A stretch of DNA of 64,000 nt. Origin: Parabacteroides goldsteinii. Its GTDB lineage: Bacteria; Bacteroidota; Bacteroidia; Bacteroidales; Tannerellaceae. Both the position numbers and the translations under genes were made by a program. The notes below the pieces were generated by a model, which was not told the DNA's origin, did no database searches, and saw nothing but the letters and a program-made list of their open reading frames with translations. The DNA lies in assembly GCF_015550595.1 (NCBI RefSeq), contig NZ_JADNBB010000008.1, positions 1-64,000 of the forward strand. The letters are read 5' to 3'. Below, piece by piece: positions 52,401-61,912 of this stretch (within the stretch, counting starts at the first letter, position 1; every line of letters starts with the position of its first letter).

Positions 52401-54052
52401 AGGTGATGTCGGCTACTGCCCTTTACAAGATGGGGAAAGAGGATTATCTCGACGGAACACTCGACGTGACACATCTGCCGCTGGATATGGTGAACCCGTT
52501 TATCCCGGATAATATGGCTTCGTTAAATGGTATACTGGAAGGAAACATGACGATAAAGGGTAGTAGTAAGGCCCCTGAAATGAACGGATATATCGAAATG
52601 GATTCGACTTCGATGTTTGTGACGGCTGTCGGAACCAGCTTCCGGGTAGACGACAAAAAGATCGTGGTGAAAGATAACAAAATCATGTTTGACGAATACC
52701 ATATCCATGCTGCCGGTAAGAACCCGTTCGTGATAGACGGTACGGTCGACTTCAACAACCTGTCGCGAATGACGGCTGACCTGAAGCTAAAGGCCGATAA
52801 TATGCAATTGCTCGATGTAAAACGTAACAAAGAAAGCATGGTTTACGGTAAACTGCTGGTCAATCTCTCTTCTACCGTAAAAGGGCCGCTCGATGCCTTG
52901 ATGATGCGTGGTAATCTGCAATTGCTGGGTGGAACGAATGTAACCTATGTGATGAAGGATTCACCGCTGACCGTACAAGACCGTCTTTCCGATCTGGTGA
53001 CTTTCACCTCTTTCGAAGATACGCTCGTCAACCGTCGTCGTCCCGAAGCCCCGCTGCCGCTGGGAGGAATGGATATGCTGTTAACGATCCGTATCGACCA
53101 GTCCGTACGACTGAATGCCGATATCACTCCCGACCGTTCCAGCAAGGTAGAGCTCGAAGGGGGCGGTGACCTCTCTTTCCAATATACCCCGCAGGGTGAA
53201 ATGATCCTGAACGGACGATATACTCTTTCCGGTGGCATTGTGAAATATGCTTTGCCGATCATCCCGCTGAAAGAGTTCAATATACAGGATGGCAGTTACG
53301 TGCAGTGGAGTGGCGATCCGATGGATCCGTATCTGAGCCTGACGGCTACCGAACGCATCCGTACCAATGTGACGGAGGGTAGTGGTTCCCGCATGGTCAA
53401 CTTCGATGTCGGTATCGCTCTTAAACAACAACTGGAGAACCTCGGCCTGCAGTTCGTCCTGACGGCTCCCGAAGACCAGACGATGCAGACAACCCTGAGT
53501 AGCATGGGCGATGATGAACGTACGAAACTGGCTGTCGGAATGATTATCACCGGTATGTACCTGGCGAACAGTAGCAGTGGCAAACAGAACCTGAACATGG
53601 GGGCTGCCCTGAACAGTTTCCTGAACAGTGAGATCAGTAATATTGCAGGAAGTGCCTTGAAAACGGTCGATATATCGTTCGGTATGGATAGCTACGACGA
53701 GAACGGCACCGGGGATGGCGGTCAGCGTACCGACTATAACTTCAGCTTTGCCAAACGTTTCTGGAACGACCGTATCCGTATCGTGTTGGGAGGTCGTATC
53801 TCGACCGGCGAGAATGCCAGCAACAGCAACCAGACGCAGGCCTTTATCGACAACGTCTCGGTCGAATACCGACTGGATGCCAGCGGAACGCGTTACGTGA
53901 AACTGTTCCACGACAAGAACTACGAAAGCCTGCTGGAAGGGGAGATCACGGAAACGGGTGTCGGTATCGTACTACGCCGCAAGATGCTTCACATGCGGGA
54001 GTTGTTCAACTTTAAGAAAAATAGGCCTAAACCGGTTAATGATGAGGAATGA
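49451..54052 (+). CDS. tamB: TamB-like translocation and assembly module protein
   Basis: A very large (1533-residue) periplasm-spanning protein with an N-terminal membrane anchor (IGIVCLIPVVLVLLVSVLLYI). A long series of beta-strand repeats follows, and the C-terminal DUF490/TamB domain includes GNLQLLGGTNVTYVMKD, SLTATERIRTNVTEGSG and a final barrel-like FNFKKNRP tail. TamB proteins help insert outer-membrane proteins and move phospholipids between membranes. The stop overlaps the start of the BamA/TamA-like gene by four bases, which makes a TamA-TamB-type pair. Confidence 0.92.
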   Translation: MRIWIKRIGIVCLIPVVLVLLVSVLLYIPPVQNFAVRKAAYYAGKATGMQIGIERIRLSFPLNLTVKGVEVLTSPADTLLTLKSLTVNVRALPLLKKEVLVDAIDLEGVKVNTGTFIEGMEIKGVLGRLYAKADRVNLAKEKVTLNTVDLSDTAITLLLNDTTTKADTTSTPVNWILNLEKINLDRVAFAMQMPADSLRLTTYIDKANLKDGVVDLGTSRYEAGLFTLTGSTLGYDGNDQDATEGFDPSHIALSDVNISLDSLLYGDRDIKARIREFSAEDRSGLTISSLTGSLHSDSTTINVPQLLLKTPSSEIRLLAMVPWSSFAENPEGNMRVLLTASVGKEDVMIAAGALPKDFQKAYPEKPVSLTAGVEGNLSSLMLRQLKGELPGAFRMDVTGTMKSLTDSVRRSGKLELKAKTGNLDFVLAMLPEAERKRFNIPSGITLTGEAGLKNNEYQADLLLREDKGKVLLTGRFNPANEAYEADLKVDSLEPLHFMPLDSLYGLTASIRAEGKGFDPFKASTWAKLDGRITDIHYGNYNVSDVNLAGSLEKNFAKFDLLSKYPLAKMDVTLNATLLKKEIKAMLIADVENFDLYGMHLMQDSLATSFQLFAEAETDMGKNNLVDVTLGNWELITTTGKYKPKTLTLHAQSTEDTTRVSFHAGDLGITLTGNADLETMTDKFTRISEGLNKQLEKDSMINIPAFRPLLPDMHLAISAGKDNPIYSILQQANISFNNLNLEAFSSPEEGFRMDAGIYDLMRDTTRLDTISFAVRQDSLGLLYSADVIKTKYRKQAPFTAGVKGKIRSTFADAELLYTDGAGDTGILLGLRADKVKEGINLHLFPDDPILAFRPFKLNPDNYILYKNEKDIAADLRLSGEENMSLWIHSRPEKEKMEELHLELSQINLDVISKAFTEIPSMQGILSADMQYAPSDSSFLVVLDANIDNLIYEGGRVGELMFSTVYLPLPDNKHQVDMHFLRDQNEVMSATALYKMGKEDYLDGTLDVTHLPLDMVNPFIPDNMASLNGILEGNMTIKGSSKAPEMNGYIEMDSTSMFVTAVGTSFRVDDKKIVVKDNKIMFDEYHIHAAGKNPFVIDGTVDFNNLSRMTADLKLKADNMQLLDVKRNKESMVYGKLLVNLSSTVKGPLDALMMRGNLQLLGGTNVTYVMKDSPLTVQDRLSDLVTFTSFEDTLVNRRRPEAPLPLGGMDMLLTIRIDQSVRLNADITPDRSSKVELEGGGDLSFQYTPQGEMILNGRYTLSGGIVKYALPIIPLKEFNIQDGSYVQWSGDPMDPYLSLTATERIRTNVTEGSGSRMVNFDVGIALKQQLENLGLQFVLTAPEDQTMQTTLSSMGDDERTKLAVGMIITGMYLANSSSGKQNLNMGAALNSFLNSEISNIAGSALKTVDISFGMDSYDENGTGDGGQRTDYNFSFAKRFWNDRIRIVLGGRISTGENASNSNQTQAFIDNVSVEYRLDASGTRYVKLFHDKNYESLLEGEITETGVGIVLRRKMLHMRELFNFKKNRPKPVNDEE

Positions 54053-56370
54053 TGAAAAAGAAAGATATACTATATAGGCTGTTTAGCGGGACGGTAATAA
54101 TACACCTCCTGCTTTTGTCGGTATCCTGTTCGACCACAAAGAACCTGCCCGAAGGCGAAGTCCTTTATACCGGCATTAAAAAGATAGAAGTCACCAACGA
54201 AGATGAGACCACCGCCGGTGAAGATGCCCTGGCTGAAGTAGAGGGGGCTCTTGCCTATCCCCCCAACAATGCGTTATTGGGTAGTTCATCTGTCCGTGTG
54301 CCGTTCCCGTTCGGTCTGTGGGTCTATAACTCCTTCGTGAATAAAAAAGGAAAGGTAGGAAAATGGATCTTCAATAAACTTGCCGCCAAGCCTGTCTTTA
54401 TCTCGACGGTGAATCCCGATATACGTATCAAAGTGGCGCAAAACCTGCTGAAAGAATACGGCTATTTCAATGGAACGACTTCTTTCCAGGTAGATACCAA
54501 CCCGAAGGATGCCAAGAAAGCCAAACTCATCTATCAGGTGGAAATGAATCATCCTTATACTTACGACAGTATCCGTTATGTAAGGATGCGCCATCAGATG
54601 GATACATTGATACAAAGTAATCCTTCGGCACGCCTGCTTCATAAAGGGGAAAACTTCAGTGTGACGAATCTGGAAGCCGAGCGGCAACGCATTACTTCCC
54701 TGTTGCGTAATAACGGATTCTATTATTTCCGCCCCGAGTTCATTACCTACCAGGCGGATACCATATTGAATCCCGGCAAGGTCGCACTTCGCGTCATGAC
54801 GAAACCCGGCCTGCCGCGTACCGCCCTGCGTCCGTGGAAGATCGGTGAAATCTCCGTCCTGTTGAACGGTTATAACAACGAGCCGCCTACCGATTCGGTA
54901 CGCTATAAAGATATGACGGTCTATTACGAAGGTAAACTCCGGGTACGTCCGTCGGTGCTTTACAACCGTCTGCGTCTACATTCCGGCGATCTCTATTCGC
55001 AGGAAAAACAGCAACGGACGCAGAACAGTTACTCGCGCCTGGGTATTTTCCGGTATTCCGAAATGCAATATACCCCGCGCGATACGGCCCGTCGCCAAGA
55101 TACCCTCGACCTGAAGATAAACACTGTCTACGACCTGCCGCTCGACGGGGAGTTGGAGGTGAATGTGACATCAAAAAGTAACGACCAGCTGGGGCCGGGA
55201 GCTATTTTCAGTGTTACCAAGCGGAATGTGTTCGGGGGAGGTGAAACATTCGGTGTGCGTTTGCGCGGCTCTTACGAATGGCAGACCGGTAAACGGGTGG
55301 ACGGTTCGAAATCGGCTATCAATAGCTGGGAAATGGGACTGAGCGGAACATTGACATTCCCGCAATTGCTGTTCCCCGGTATGATGAAAAAGGACGGCTT
55401 GTATCCTTCGAGCACCTCCTTCCGCCTGTATGTCGACCAGCTGAACCGGGCACGCTTCTTTAAGATGCTGGCTTTCGGTGGAAATGCAGCCTACGATTAT
55501 CAGTCGTCTGCCACCAGTCACCATTCGATCACGCCCTTTAAACTGACATACAACCTGCTTCAGTCAACCACCCACGAGTTCGACAGCATAACGAAAGACA
55601 ACCGTGCCCTGAAACTGAGTTTGGAGAACCAGTTCGTGCCGGCGATGGGATATACCTATACCTACGACGATGCACCGATCACTTCCAAGCGGAATCATAC
55701 CTGGTTTCAGTTGTCTGTTTCGCAGGCGGGTAACCTGCTGGCTGCCGGTTATGCCATTGCCGGAAAGAAATTCAATGAAGAAGGAAAGCATCTGCTGGGG
55801 AATAAATTCGCCCAGTTCGTGAAAGGAACGGCGGAAATCCGTTACAACTATAAGATCGGTCATAATCAGCATCTGGTCGGACGCGTCATGGCGGGAGCCA
55901 TTTACAGTTATGGAAATGCCCGCGTATCTCCTTACAACGAGCAGTTCTATATCGGTGGGGCTAACAGCCTCCGTGCCTTCACGATCCGTTCGATCGGCCC
56001 GGGTAGCTATCTTCCGCCTGAAAGTACGTACAGCTATCTCGACCAGACCGGCGACCTGAAGTTCGAGGCCAACCTCGAATACCGTTTCCCGATCCTGGGC
56101 GACCTGCATGGTGCCGCTTTTGTGGATACGGGTAACATCTGGCTGATCCGTGAGGACAAGCAACGTCCCGGCGGTCAGTTGAAGTGGGGACGTTTCCTGA
56201 GAGACCTGGCGCTGGATGCCGGTGTCGGACTTCGTTACGACCTTACCTTTATCGTGATCCGCCTGGATATGGGTGTCCCCTTGCATGTACCTTACAAAGC
56301 AAAGAAAGGCTATTTCAACGTACCGAATTATACGCCGGGCTGGCACCTGGCTATCGGGTATCCGTTCTAA
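54049..56370 (+). CDS. BamA/TamA-family outer-membrane protein (lipoprotein)
   Basis: A 773-residue Omp85-family protein with a signal peptide and lipobox (LLLSVSC, Cys27). POTRA-like domains follow at about 35-390 (FNKLAAKPVFISTVNPDIRIK, LLRNNGFYYFRPEFI). The C-terminal barrel has the family motif YIGGANSLRAFTIRSIGPGSY and a final PGWHLAIGYPF ending in Phe. It is translationally coupled to tamB (ATGA) and probably forms the outer-membrane part of the TAM complex. The lipidated N terminus is a Bacteroidetes feature. Confidence 0.92.
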   Translation: MMKKKDILYRLFSGTVIIHLLLLSVSCSTTKNLPEGEVLYTGIKKIEVTNEDETTAGEDALAEVEGALAYPPNNALLGSSSVRVPFPFGLWVYNSFVNKKGKVGKWIFNKLAAKPVFISTVNPDIRIKVAQNLLKEYGYFNGTTSFQVDTNPKDAKKAKLIYQVEMNHPYTYDSIRYVRMRHQMDTLIQSNPSARLLHKGENFSVTNLEAERQRITSLLRNNGFYYFRPEFITYQADTILNPGKVALRVMTKPGLPRTALRPWKIGEISVLLNGYNNEPPTDSVRYKDMTVYYEGKLRVRPSVLYNRLRLHSGDLYSQEKQQRTQNSYSRLGIFRYSEMQYTPRDTARRQDTLDLKINTVYDLPLDGELEVNVTSKSNDQLGPGAIFSVTKRNVFGGGETFGVRLRGSYEWQTGKRVDGSKSAINSWEMGLSGTLTFPQLLFPGMMKKDGLYPSSTSFRLYVDQLNRARFFKMLAFGGNAAYDYQSSATSHHSITPFKLTYNLLQSTTHEFDSITKDNRALKLSLENQFVPAMGYTYTYDDAPITSKRNHTWFQLSVSQAGNLLAAGYAIAGKKFNEEGKHLLGNKFAQFVKGTAEIRYNYKIGHNQHLVGRVMAGAIYSYGNARVSPYNEQFYIGGANSLRAFTIRSIGPGSYLPPESTYSYLDQTGDLKFEANLEYRFPILGDLHGAAFVDTGNIWLIREDKQRPGGQLKWGRFLRDLALDAGVGLRYDLTFIVIRLDMGVPLHVPYKAKKGYFNVPNYTPGWHLAIGYPF

Positions 56371-56389
56371 TGTAGGATACGAATATATA

Positions 56390-56460
56390 TATAACGCAGA
56401 TTGGGCAGATAATCGCAGATTCTGATAATGATCTGTGTTATCTGCCCAATCTGCGTTATA
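56390..56460. terminator. Long stem-loop between converging genes
   Basis: A perfect 23-bp stem (56390-56412 with 56438-56460) has a 25-base loop that also pairs weakly. It lies after the BamA-like stop and 15 bases before the end of the DUF3127 gene, so it can stop both transcripts. The stem is longer than a usual terminator. Confidence 0.7.
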
Positions 56461-56475
56461 GTTACGCTGCCGTGA

Positions 56476-56871
56476 TTAGAACGGCAGGTCGTCGATCGGA
56501 TTTGCCGGACCGAAGTCGGGAGCGGCAGGTGCTGTCGGGGCGGATGCCGGTGCAAAGTTGTCCGGGGTCATCGCTCCGGGAGCCGACATGGGTGCGCCGG
56601 CCATCGGGCGGTCTACTTTCCATGCATTAATGTTAGTGAACCAACGTCCCTGATACTCACGGCTATCTATATCGAATGATACTGTCAATTCTTCTCCGGG
56701 TTGAATAGCTGCCTGTTCGATGCGGTCGGCACCGAAAATCTGGAAGCATACTTTCTTAGGGTATTGGTCGTGTGTTTCTAATACGTACTCCTGTTTTTTC
56801 CACTCGTTTCCGTTCTTACTTGTGCCGCCCTGTTCAGGTAGTACGGCAATAATCTTTCCCGTAATTTCCAT
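56476..56871 (-). CDS. DUF3127 single-strand-binding-like protein
   Basis: A 131-residue protein. Residues 1-95 match DUF3127 (EITGKIIAVLPEQ, KKQEYVLETHDQYPKKVCFQIFG, YQGRWFTNINAWKVDRP), an OB-fold group related to single-strand DNA-binding proteins. The C-terminal tail is Pro/Ala-rich and ends in DDLPF, an SSB-like acidic tip that in SSB proteins binds partner enzymes. It is probably nucleic-acid-binding. It is transcribed from its own promoter and is not clearly in an operon with the MerR gene. Confidence 0.88.
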   Translation of the reverse strand: MEITGKIIAVLPEQGGTSKNGNEWKKQEYVLETHDQYPKKVCFQIFGADRIEQAAIQPGEELTVSFDIDSREYQGRWFTNINAWKVDRPMAGAPMSAPGAMTPDNFAPASAPTAPAAPDFGPANPIDDLPF

Positions 56872-56937
56872 GTTTATTGTTTTCTTAAATTGTCGGCGAA
56901 GATACGTTTTTCTCTCGTAACCTGCTAACTGTTTGAC

Positions 56938-57315
56938 TTAGATTTTCTCTTCCTGGGGTAATTCCGAAGGGTCGAGCGCGTCGAAGGCAGCCTTCATCGA
57001 AAGCAGTTCTTCCTTGATTTGTTTCAGTTTGTTGACGATCTCTTCCTGCCGGATAGTTGTTTCCCTGTTGTCCTTTAGCTTCTGGCGTGCACCGGCCAGT
57101 GTCATGCCCCGTTCTTTTACCAGGTGGAAGATCAGACGCACGGCATCGATATCTTCCTGTTTGTAGTAACGGGTTCCTTTGGCCGTTTTACGCGGGCGGA
57201 TAATATCGAATTCCTTCTCCCAGAAACGCAGGGTCGACTCGTTGACGTCGAACATCTGTGCCACCTCGCTGATAGAGAAATACAGCTTCAGATTTTTATC
57301 TTTATTTAATGCCAT
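56938..57315 (-). CDS. MerR-family transcriptional regulator
   Basis: A 125-residue regulator with the MerR helix-turn-helix and wing (YFSISEVAQMFDVNESTLRFWEKEFDIIRP, about 11-40; GTRYYKQEDIDAVRLI) and a C-terminal coiled coil for dimerisation. No ligand-binding or cysteine motif is present. The gene starts 14 bases after the M23 peptidase stop on the same strand, so both may be one transcript. This gene order with alaS is seen in other Bacteroidales. Confidence 0.92.
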   Translation of the reverse strand: MALNKDKNLKLYFSISEVAQMFDVNESTLRFWEKEFDIIRPRKTAKGTRYYKQEDIDAVRLIFHLVKERGMTLAGARQKLKDNRETTIRQEEIVNKLKQIKEELLSMKAAFDALDPSELPQEEKI

Positions 57316-57329
57316 CGTCTTTAAAGATG

Positions 57330-58313
57330 TTAATCCATTACCTGTCCATGGTTTTCTGCGATCTGGATCATACGGTCGTATTCTTCAGGTGTAAGATCCA
57401 TGTAATAGTATCTGGACGGATTGTCGTGTTTACCCCGGACTATCACTTCGTAATGCAGGTGCGGTCCGGTAGATTTACCTGTATTACCCACTTCGCCGAT
57501 CACTTCGCCGCGTGTCACTTTCTGTCCGACACGCTTTTTGAACTTGCTCATGTGGCCGTATAATGTCTGGAATCCATAGCCGTGATCGATCATCAGACAG
57601 TTGCCGTAACCCTGTTTCCAGGCGGCAAACGTGACGACGCCGTCACCGGTTGCATAAATTTCCGTTCCCACTTTGGCGGAGAAGTCCATGCCCGAGTGGA
57701 AGCGGGGAGTTCTGTATATCGGGTCGATACGCACACCATAACCGGATGCCGTACGGCGCAGGTCTTTATTGGAGATTGGCTGGATGGCAGGGATACAACG
57801 GCTCCGTTCTTCCTGGTTCTTACCCAGCTTGATCAACTCTTCCAGCGAGTTACTTTGTATATAGAGCTGCTTCGAGAGCATATCCATCTTCTGTGTGGTG
57901 GAAACGACCAGTTCCGGGTTAGGCAGGCTCAACAGGTGTTCGTAACGGTTGGTACCCCCGAAACCTGATTTGCGTACCGATTCGGGAATGGACTCTGCCT
58001 GGAAGATGGCACGATACAGGTTCTCGTCGCGTTGCTGGATGTCGTCCAATACTTCGAGGGCATTGGTCAGGCGAAGAGAAAGTACCTCATATTGAGTCTG
58101 TAACAGCTTGTTTTCTTTCTTCAATAACGACTCTACCGGCGAGTCGATCGTGTACATTAAAATGAAGAAAGCCCCGATCCCTATGGCCGCACCTATGCTC
58201 AAATGACGGAGCACAATGAAGAAACGGTCTTTGGCGGAAGGGTAGACACGCTCGTAATTGAGTGTGCTAGGGTTATATAAGTAATATGTTTTTCTTGTTT
58301 TAAACAGCTTCAT
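57330..58313 (-). CDS. M23-family peptidoglycan endopeptidase
   Basis: Cell-wall peptidase of 327 residues. A membrane anchor (GAAIGIGAFFILMYTI, 41-56) is followed by a coiled coil at about 62-105, and the LytM domain at about 190-325. Zinc ligands are the H206-x3-D210 pair in RFHSGMD and H287 in PHLHYE; H285 is the catalytic one. All are intact, so it should be active. Start at the ATG at 58313; the promoter TTTG-N19-TATTTTTG lies upstream. Confidence 0.93.
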   Translation of the reverse strand: MKLFKTRKTYYLYNPSTLNYERVYPSAKDRFFIVLRHLSIGAAIGIGAFFILMYTIDSPVESLLKKENKLLQTQYEVLSLRLTNALEVLDDIQQRDENLYRAIFQAESIPESVRKSGFGGTNRYEHLLSLPNPELVVSTTQKMDMLSKQLYIQSNSLEELIKLGKNQEERSRCIPAIQPISNKDLRRTASGYGVRIDPIYRTPRFHSGMDFSAKVGTEIYATGDGVVTFAAWKQGYGNCLMIDHGYGFQTLYGHMSKFKKRVGQKVTRGEVIGEVGNTGKSTGPHLHYEVIVRGKHDNPSRYYYMDLTPEEYDRMIQIAENHGQVMD

Positions 58314-58339
58314 TGAATATTTTATAGCTTGTATACGTG

Positions 58340-58370
58340 CAAAAATAATAATTTGCAGTACTTTTGCAAA
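58340..58370. promoter_or_regulatory. Overlapping divergent promoters of the M23 gene and alaS
   Basis: On the minus strand TTTG (plus coordinates 58367-58370), 19 bases, then TATTTTTG (58340-58347) is a near-perfect promoter for the M23 gene. On the plus strand TACTTTTG (58359-58366) is a good -7 for alaS with only a weak -33. The two overlap, so firing of one may block the other. Confidence 0.6.
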
Positions 58371-58409
58371 TTGTTTTTCAGAATATTAACGAGAACTATA
58401 TATTAGATT

Positions 58410-61037
58410 ATGTTGACAGCAAAAGAAATCCGTGAATCGTTTAAAGAGTTCTTCGCTTCCAAGCAGCACCAGATAGTGCCGTCTGCTCCGATGGTAGTGA
58501 AGGGAGACCCTACATTGATGTTCACCAATGCGGGTATGAACCAGTTTAAAGATATTATCCTGGGTAATGTACCCATCAAATATCCTCGCGTCGCGGACTC
58601 ACAGAAATGTCTTCGTGTGAGCGGTAAGCATAACGACCTGGAAGAAGTAGGGCACGATACCTACCACCACACCATGTTTGAAATGTTGGGTAACTGGTCG
58701 TTCGGCGATTATTTCAAGAAAGAAGCAATCAATTGGGCATGGGAATACCTGGTAGATGTTCTGAAACTGGATCCGAAACGTTTATATGCAACCGTATTTG
58801 AAGGAAGCCCTGCCGAAGGCTTGTCGCGTGACGATGAAGCTGCCGGCTACTGGGAGCAGTACCTTCCGAAAGATCATATCATTAACGGTAACAAACATGA
58901 TAACTTCTGGGAAATGGGAGATACCGGTCCTTGCGGCCCCTGCTCGGAAATCCATATCGACCTGCGTCCGGACGAAGAACGTGCGGCTAAGAGCGGTGCC
59001 GAAATGGTCAACAAAGATCATCCGCAGGTGATCGAGATCTGGAACCTGGTGTTCATGCAGTTTAACCGTAAGGCTGACGGCTCGTTGGAACCGCTGCCTG
59101 CCAAGGTAATCGATACCGGTATGGGATTCGAACGTCTGTGTATGTCATTGCAGGGAAAGACTTCCAACTACGATACGGATGTATTCCAGCCGATCATCCA
59201 GGTGATCGCAGCTGCTACCGGAACTAAATATGGCGAAAACAAGCAGCAGGATATTGCTATGCGTGTGATTGCCGACCATATCCGTACGATAGCATTCTCT
59301 ATTACGGACGGTCAGTTGCCGTCGAATGCAAAAGCCGGTTATGTGATCCGCCGTATCCTGCGTCGTGCCGTTCGTTACGGTTATACGTTCCTCGGACGTC
59401 GCGAAGCTTTTATGTACGCATTGCTTCCCGTATTGATCGAAACGATGGGAGATGCCTATCCCGAACTGGTTGCCCAGAAGACATTGATCGAAAAGGTGAT
59501 CAAAGAAGAAGAGGAATCGTTCCTGCGTACATTGGAAACCGGTATCCGTTTATTGGATAAGAAGATGGAAGAAACAAAGGCGGAAGGCAAGACTGTGATC
59601 AGTGGCGTGGATGCTTTTACATTATATGATACTTTCGGGTTCCCGTTGGACCTGACTGAACTGATCTTGCGTGAAAACGGCATGGAAGCAAACATCGAAG
59701 AGTTTAATGCTGAAATGCAGAAGCAGAAAGAACGTGCCCGCAACGCTGCCGCTATCGAGACAGGCGACTGGGTGGTTCTGAAAGAAGGTGAAGCGAAATT
59801 CGTAGGTTACGACCTGTTCGAATGCGAAGCCGAGATCCTGCGTTACCGTAAGATCAAACAAAAGAATAAGGAACTTTTCCAGATTGTTCTGGACCAGACT
59901 CCGTTCTACGCAGAAATGGGTGGACAGGTAGGTGATACCGGATGGCTGATCGCCGATGATGAAAAGCTGGATGTGGTAGACACTAAACGCGAAAACAACC
60001 TGCCGGTACATTTCGTAACCCGTTTACCGAAAGATGTAACGGCTACTTTCACTGCTAAAATCAACGAAAAGAAACGTATTCAGTGTGAATGCAACCACTC
60101 GGCTACTCACTTGCTGCACGAAGCTTTGCGTGAAGTGCTGGGAACGCATGTCGAACAGAAAGGTTCTTTCGTTTCTCCCGAAGCCCTTCGTTTCGACTTC
60201 TCTCACTTCCAGAAAGTGACCGACGAAGAGATTCGCCAGGTAGAAAAGCTGGTAAGCGAAAAGATCCGTGCCAACTTCGCGCTGGAAGAACACCGCAATA
60301 TGCCGATCGCTCAGGCACAAGCCTTGGGTGCTATGGCTCTGTTCGGTGAAAAGTACGGTGAAGAAGTACGTGTGGTTAAATACGGTTCTTCTATCGAATT
60401 GTGCGGTGGTACTCATATCCCGGCAACCGGTATGATCGGTTCCTTGCGCGTAGTGGCGGAAAGCTCGATTGCAGCCGGTGTTCGCCGTATCGAAGCTGTG
60501 ACGGCTGAAGCTGCTGAAGAATATACCTACCATTTGCAGGATTCTTTCCGCGAATTGCGTGCTATGTTCAACAATGTGCCTAACCTGGCACAGACTATCC
60601 GCAAATCTATTGAAGAGAATGCCGAACTGAAAAAGCAGGTAGGCGACTATATCAAGGAAAAAGTGGCAGCCATGAAGAAAGACCTGATCGCTAAAGCTGT
60701 GGTACGCCATGGTGTGAAAGTGATTGTCTTCCGCGGTGAAGCCAATGTAGATGCCATCAAAGACCTGGCATTCCAGATCAAGGGCGAAAGCTGCACGGAT
60801 GAAAAAGTATTCTTTGTTGCCGGTATAAAAGACGGTGCCAAATGTGCGCTGATGGTCATGCTGAGCGAACCGCTTGTAGCCGACGGCTTGGATGCAAGCA
60901 AATTGGTGAAAGATGCAGCCAAGCTGATCCAGGGTGGCGGCGGTGGCCAGGCTCACTTCGCAACAGCCGGCGGTAAGAACCCGGATGGCCTGATACAGGC
61001 TGTCGACCAGATCCTTGCTGCGGCCGACTTACAGTAA
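58410..61037 (+). CDS. alaS: Alanyl-tRNA synthetase
   Basis: Attaches alanine to tRNA-Ala. It is 875 residues, a normal length. The class II aminoacylation core is at about 1-240 ([33 protein letters not shown]), the tRNA-recognition domain follows, then the editing domain with HSATHLLH and [10 protein letters not shown] zinc ligands, and a C-terminal DHHA1 domain ([14 protein letters not shown]). The final residues ADLQ and the stop are repeated at 61913, after the toxin-antitoxin module. Confidence 0.97.
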   Translation: MLTAKEIRESFKEFFASKQHQIVPSAPMVVKGDPTLMFTNAGMNQFKDIILGNVPIKYPRVADSQKCLRVSGKHNDLEEVGHDTYHHTMFEMLGNWSFGDYFKKEAINWAWEYLVDVLKLDPKRLYATVFEGSPAEGLSRDDEAAGYWEQYLPKDHIINGNKHDNFWEMGDTGPCGPCSEIHIDLRPDEERAAKSGAEMVNKDHPQVIEIWNLVFMQFNRKADGSLEPLPAKVIDTGMGFERLCMSLQGKTSNYDTDVFQPIIQVIAAATGTKYGENKQQDIAMRVIADHIRTIAFSITDGQLPSNAKAGYVIRRILRRAVRYGYTFLGRREAFMYALLPVLIETMGDAYPELVAQKTLIEKVIKEEEESFLRTLETGIRLLDKKMEETKAEGKTVISGVDAFTLYDTFGFPLDLTELILRENGMEANIEEFNAEMQKQKERARNAAAIETGDWVVLKEGEAKFVGYDLFECEAEILRYRKIKQKNKELFQIVLDQTPFYAEMGGQVGDTGWLIADDEKLDVVDTKRENNLPVHFVTRLPKDVTATFTAKINEKKRIQCECNHSATHLLHEALREVLGTHVEQKGSFVSPEALRFDFSHFQKVTDEEIRQVEKLVSEKIRANFALEEHRNMPIAQAQALGAMALFGEKYGEEVRVVKYGSSIELCGGTHIPATGMIGSLRVVAESSIAAGVRRIEAVTAEAAEEYTYHLQDSFRELRAMFNNVPNLAQTIRKSIEENAELKKQVGDYIKEKVAAMKKDLIAKAVVRHGVKVIVFRGEANVDAIKDLAFQIKGESCTDEKVFFVAGIKDGAKCALMVMLSEPLVADGLDASKLVKDAAKLIQGGGGGQAHFATAGGKNPDGLIQAVDQILAAADLQ

Positions 61038-61098
61038 GAAGATAATATATCAAATATCTTTCCGGGGTGGTTCCTTTCTAAAAGGGATCACCCTTTTT
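61023..61098. repeat. Direct repeat, left copy (alaS end plus terminator)
   Basis: Bases 61023-61098 hold the last four sense codons and the stop of alaS, a short spacer and a terminator hairpin (61065-61093). The same block, about 88 percent alike by eye, recurs at 61913-61990. The two bracket the toxin-antitoxin genes. Confidence 0.8.
61065..61098 (+). terminator. alaS terminator
   Basis: GGGTGGTTCC (61065-61074) pairs with GGGATCACCC (61084-61093), using G-U pairs, and five T residues follow. Confidence 0.8.
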
Positions 61099-61191
61099 CG
61101 TTTCCGATAAACTCGTCTTCGACTTCTCTTTTGTTATATATTATGATTGTAGAAAAGTTGCGAATTGTTTCCCTATATAGAAACAGAAGAT

Positions 61192-61199
61192 TATCTTTG
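61192..61199 (+). promoter_or_regulatory. Toxin-antitoxin promoter -7 element
   Basis: TATCTTTG at 61192-61199 is a full -7 match, 20 bases before the toxin ATG at 61219. It shows that the start is 61219 and not the ATG at 61165. The -33 match is weak. Confidence 0.55.
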
Positions 61200-61218
61200 C
61201 ATTGTAAAAGAACCATGT

Positions 61219-61566
61219 ATGGAAGCAAAAGCAAAATTCAAGACTGTCTATTCAAAGGATGCAGACGATTTTTTGAATCACTTACCTCCAAAGATCAAAG
61301 ACAAGATTATCTACAACATTGCCAAAGCAAAGTATGTGATTGATCCTGAAATCTTTAAAAAATTAGATGATACAGATATTTGGGAGTTCAGAACATTCTA
61401 CAACAAAGTAAAATACAGGCTATTGGCTTTTTGGGACAAGGATAGCGACATAGATACGCTGGTGATTGCTACACATGGATTTATCAAGAAAACCCAAAAG
61501 ACACCGGCCAAAGAAATAGTCAAAGCTGAAGAAATCAGAAAAGCATATTTTAATTCAAAAAAATGA
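61219..61566 (+). CDS. HigB/RelE-like toxin (phage Gp49 family)
   Basis: A 115-residue protein, likely an mRNA-cleaving or ribosome-acting toxin. The Gp49-like pattern is visible: SKDADDFLNHLPPKIKDKIIYNI, DTDIWEFRTFYNKVKYRLLAFWD and LVIATHGFIKKTQKTP, followed by KAEEIRKAY. Toxin before antitoxin is the HigBA order. The stop overlaps the antitoxin ATG by four bases. Its base composition is more AT-rich than alaS, and the gene pair sits between direct repeats of the alaS end, so it is an acquired module. Confidence 0.85.
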   Translation: MEAKAKFKTVYSKDADDFLNHLPPKIKDKIIYNIAKAKYVIDPEIFKKLDDTDIWEFRTFYNKVKYRLLAFWDKDSDIDTLVIATHGFIKKTQKTPAKEIVKAEEIRKAYFNSKK

Positions 61567-61886
61567 ATCATATGGAAACAATGAAATTTTATACTGAAGA
61601 AGAAATATTAGATAAGCACATAGGGGAAAAAGGCACTCCCAAGAGAGATAAATTTGAAGCAGATCTGCACTCGTTTCTGATAGGTGAAGCTATCAAACAA
61701 GCCCGGCAATCAAAGAATCTAACCCAAGAGGAATTGGGGAGTTTGATCGGTGTACAAAGGGCACAGATCTCTCGGATAGAAAACGGGAAGAACTTAACTT
61801 TTTCCACCATTGCCAGAGTTTTTAAGGCTATGGGAATAAGTGTAAAACTTGAAATCGATACTTTAGGTAAAGTTGCACTTTGGTGA
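61563..61886 (+). CDS. XRE-family antitoxin (HigA-like)
   Basis: A 107-residue antitoxin with an N-terminal extension (about 1-38) that likely covers the toxin. A Cro/cI helix-turn-helix follows (KQARQSKNLTQEELGSLIGVQRAQISRIENGKNLTF, about 42-78), ending in ISVKLEIDTLGKVALW. It is coupled to the toxin gene by the ATGA overlap. It probably represses the pair promoter. Confidence 0.88.
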   Translation: MNHMETMKFYTEEEILDKHIGEKGTPKRDKFEADLHSFLIGEAIKQARQSKNLTQEELGSLIGVQRAQISRIENGKNLTFSTIARVFKAMGISVKLEIDTLGKVALW

Positions 61887-61912
61887 AAATTGGTCTCGAA
61901 GCCCTAAAATCA

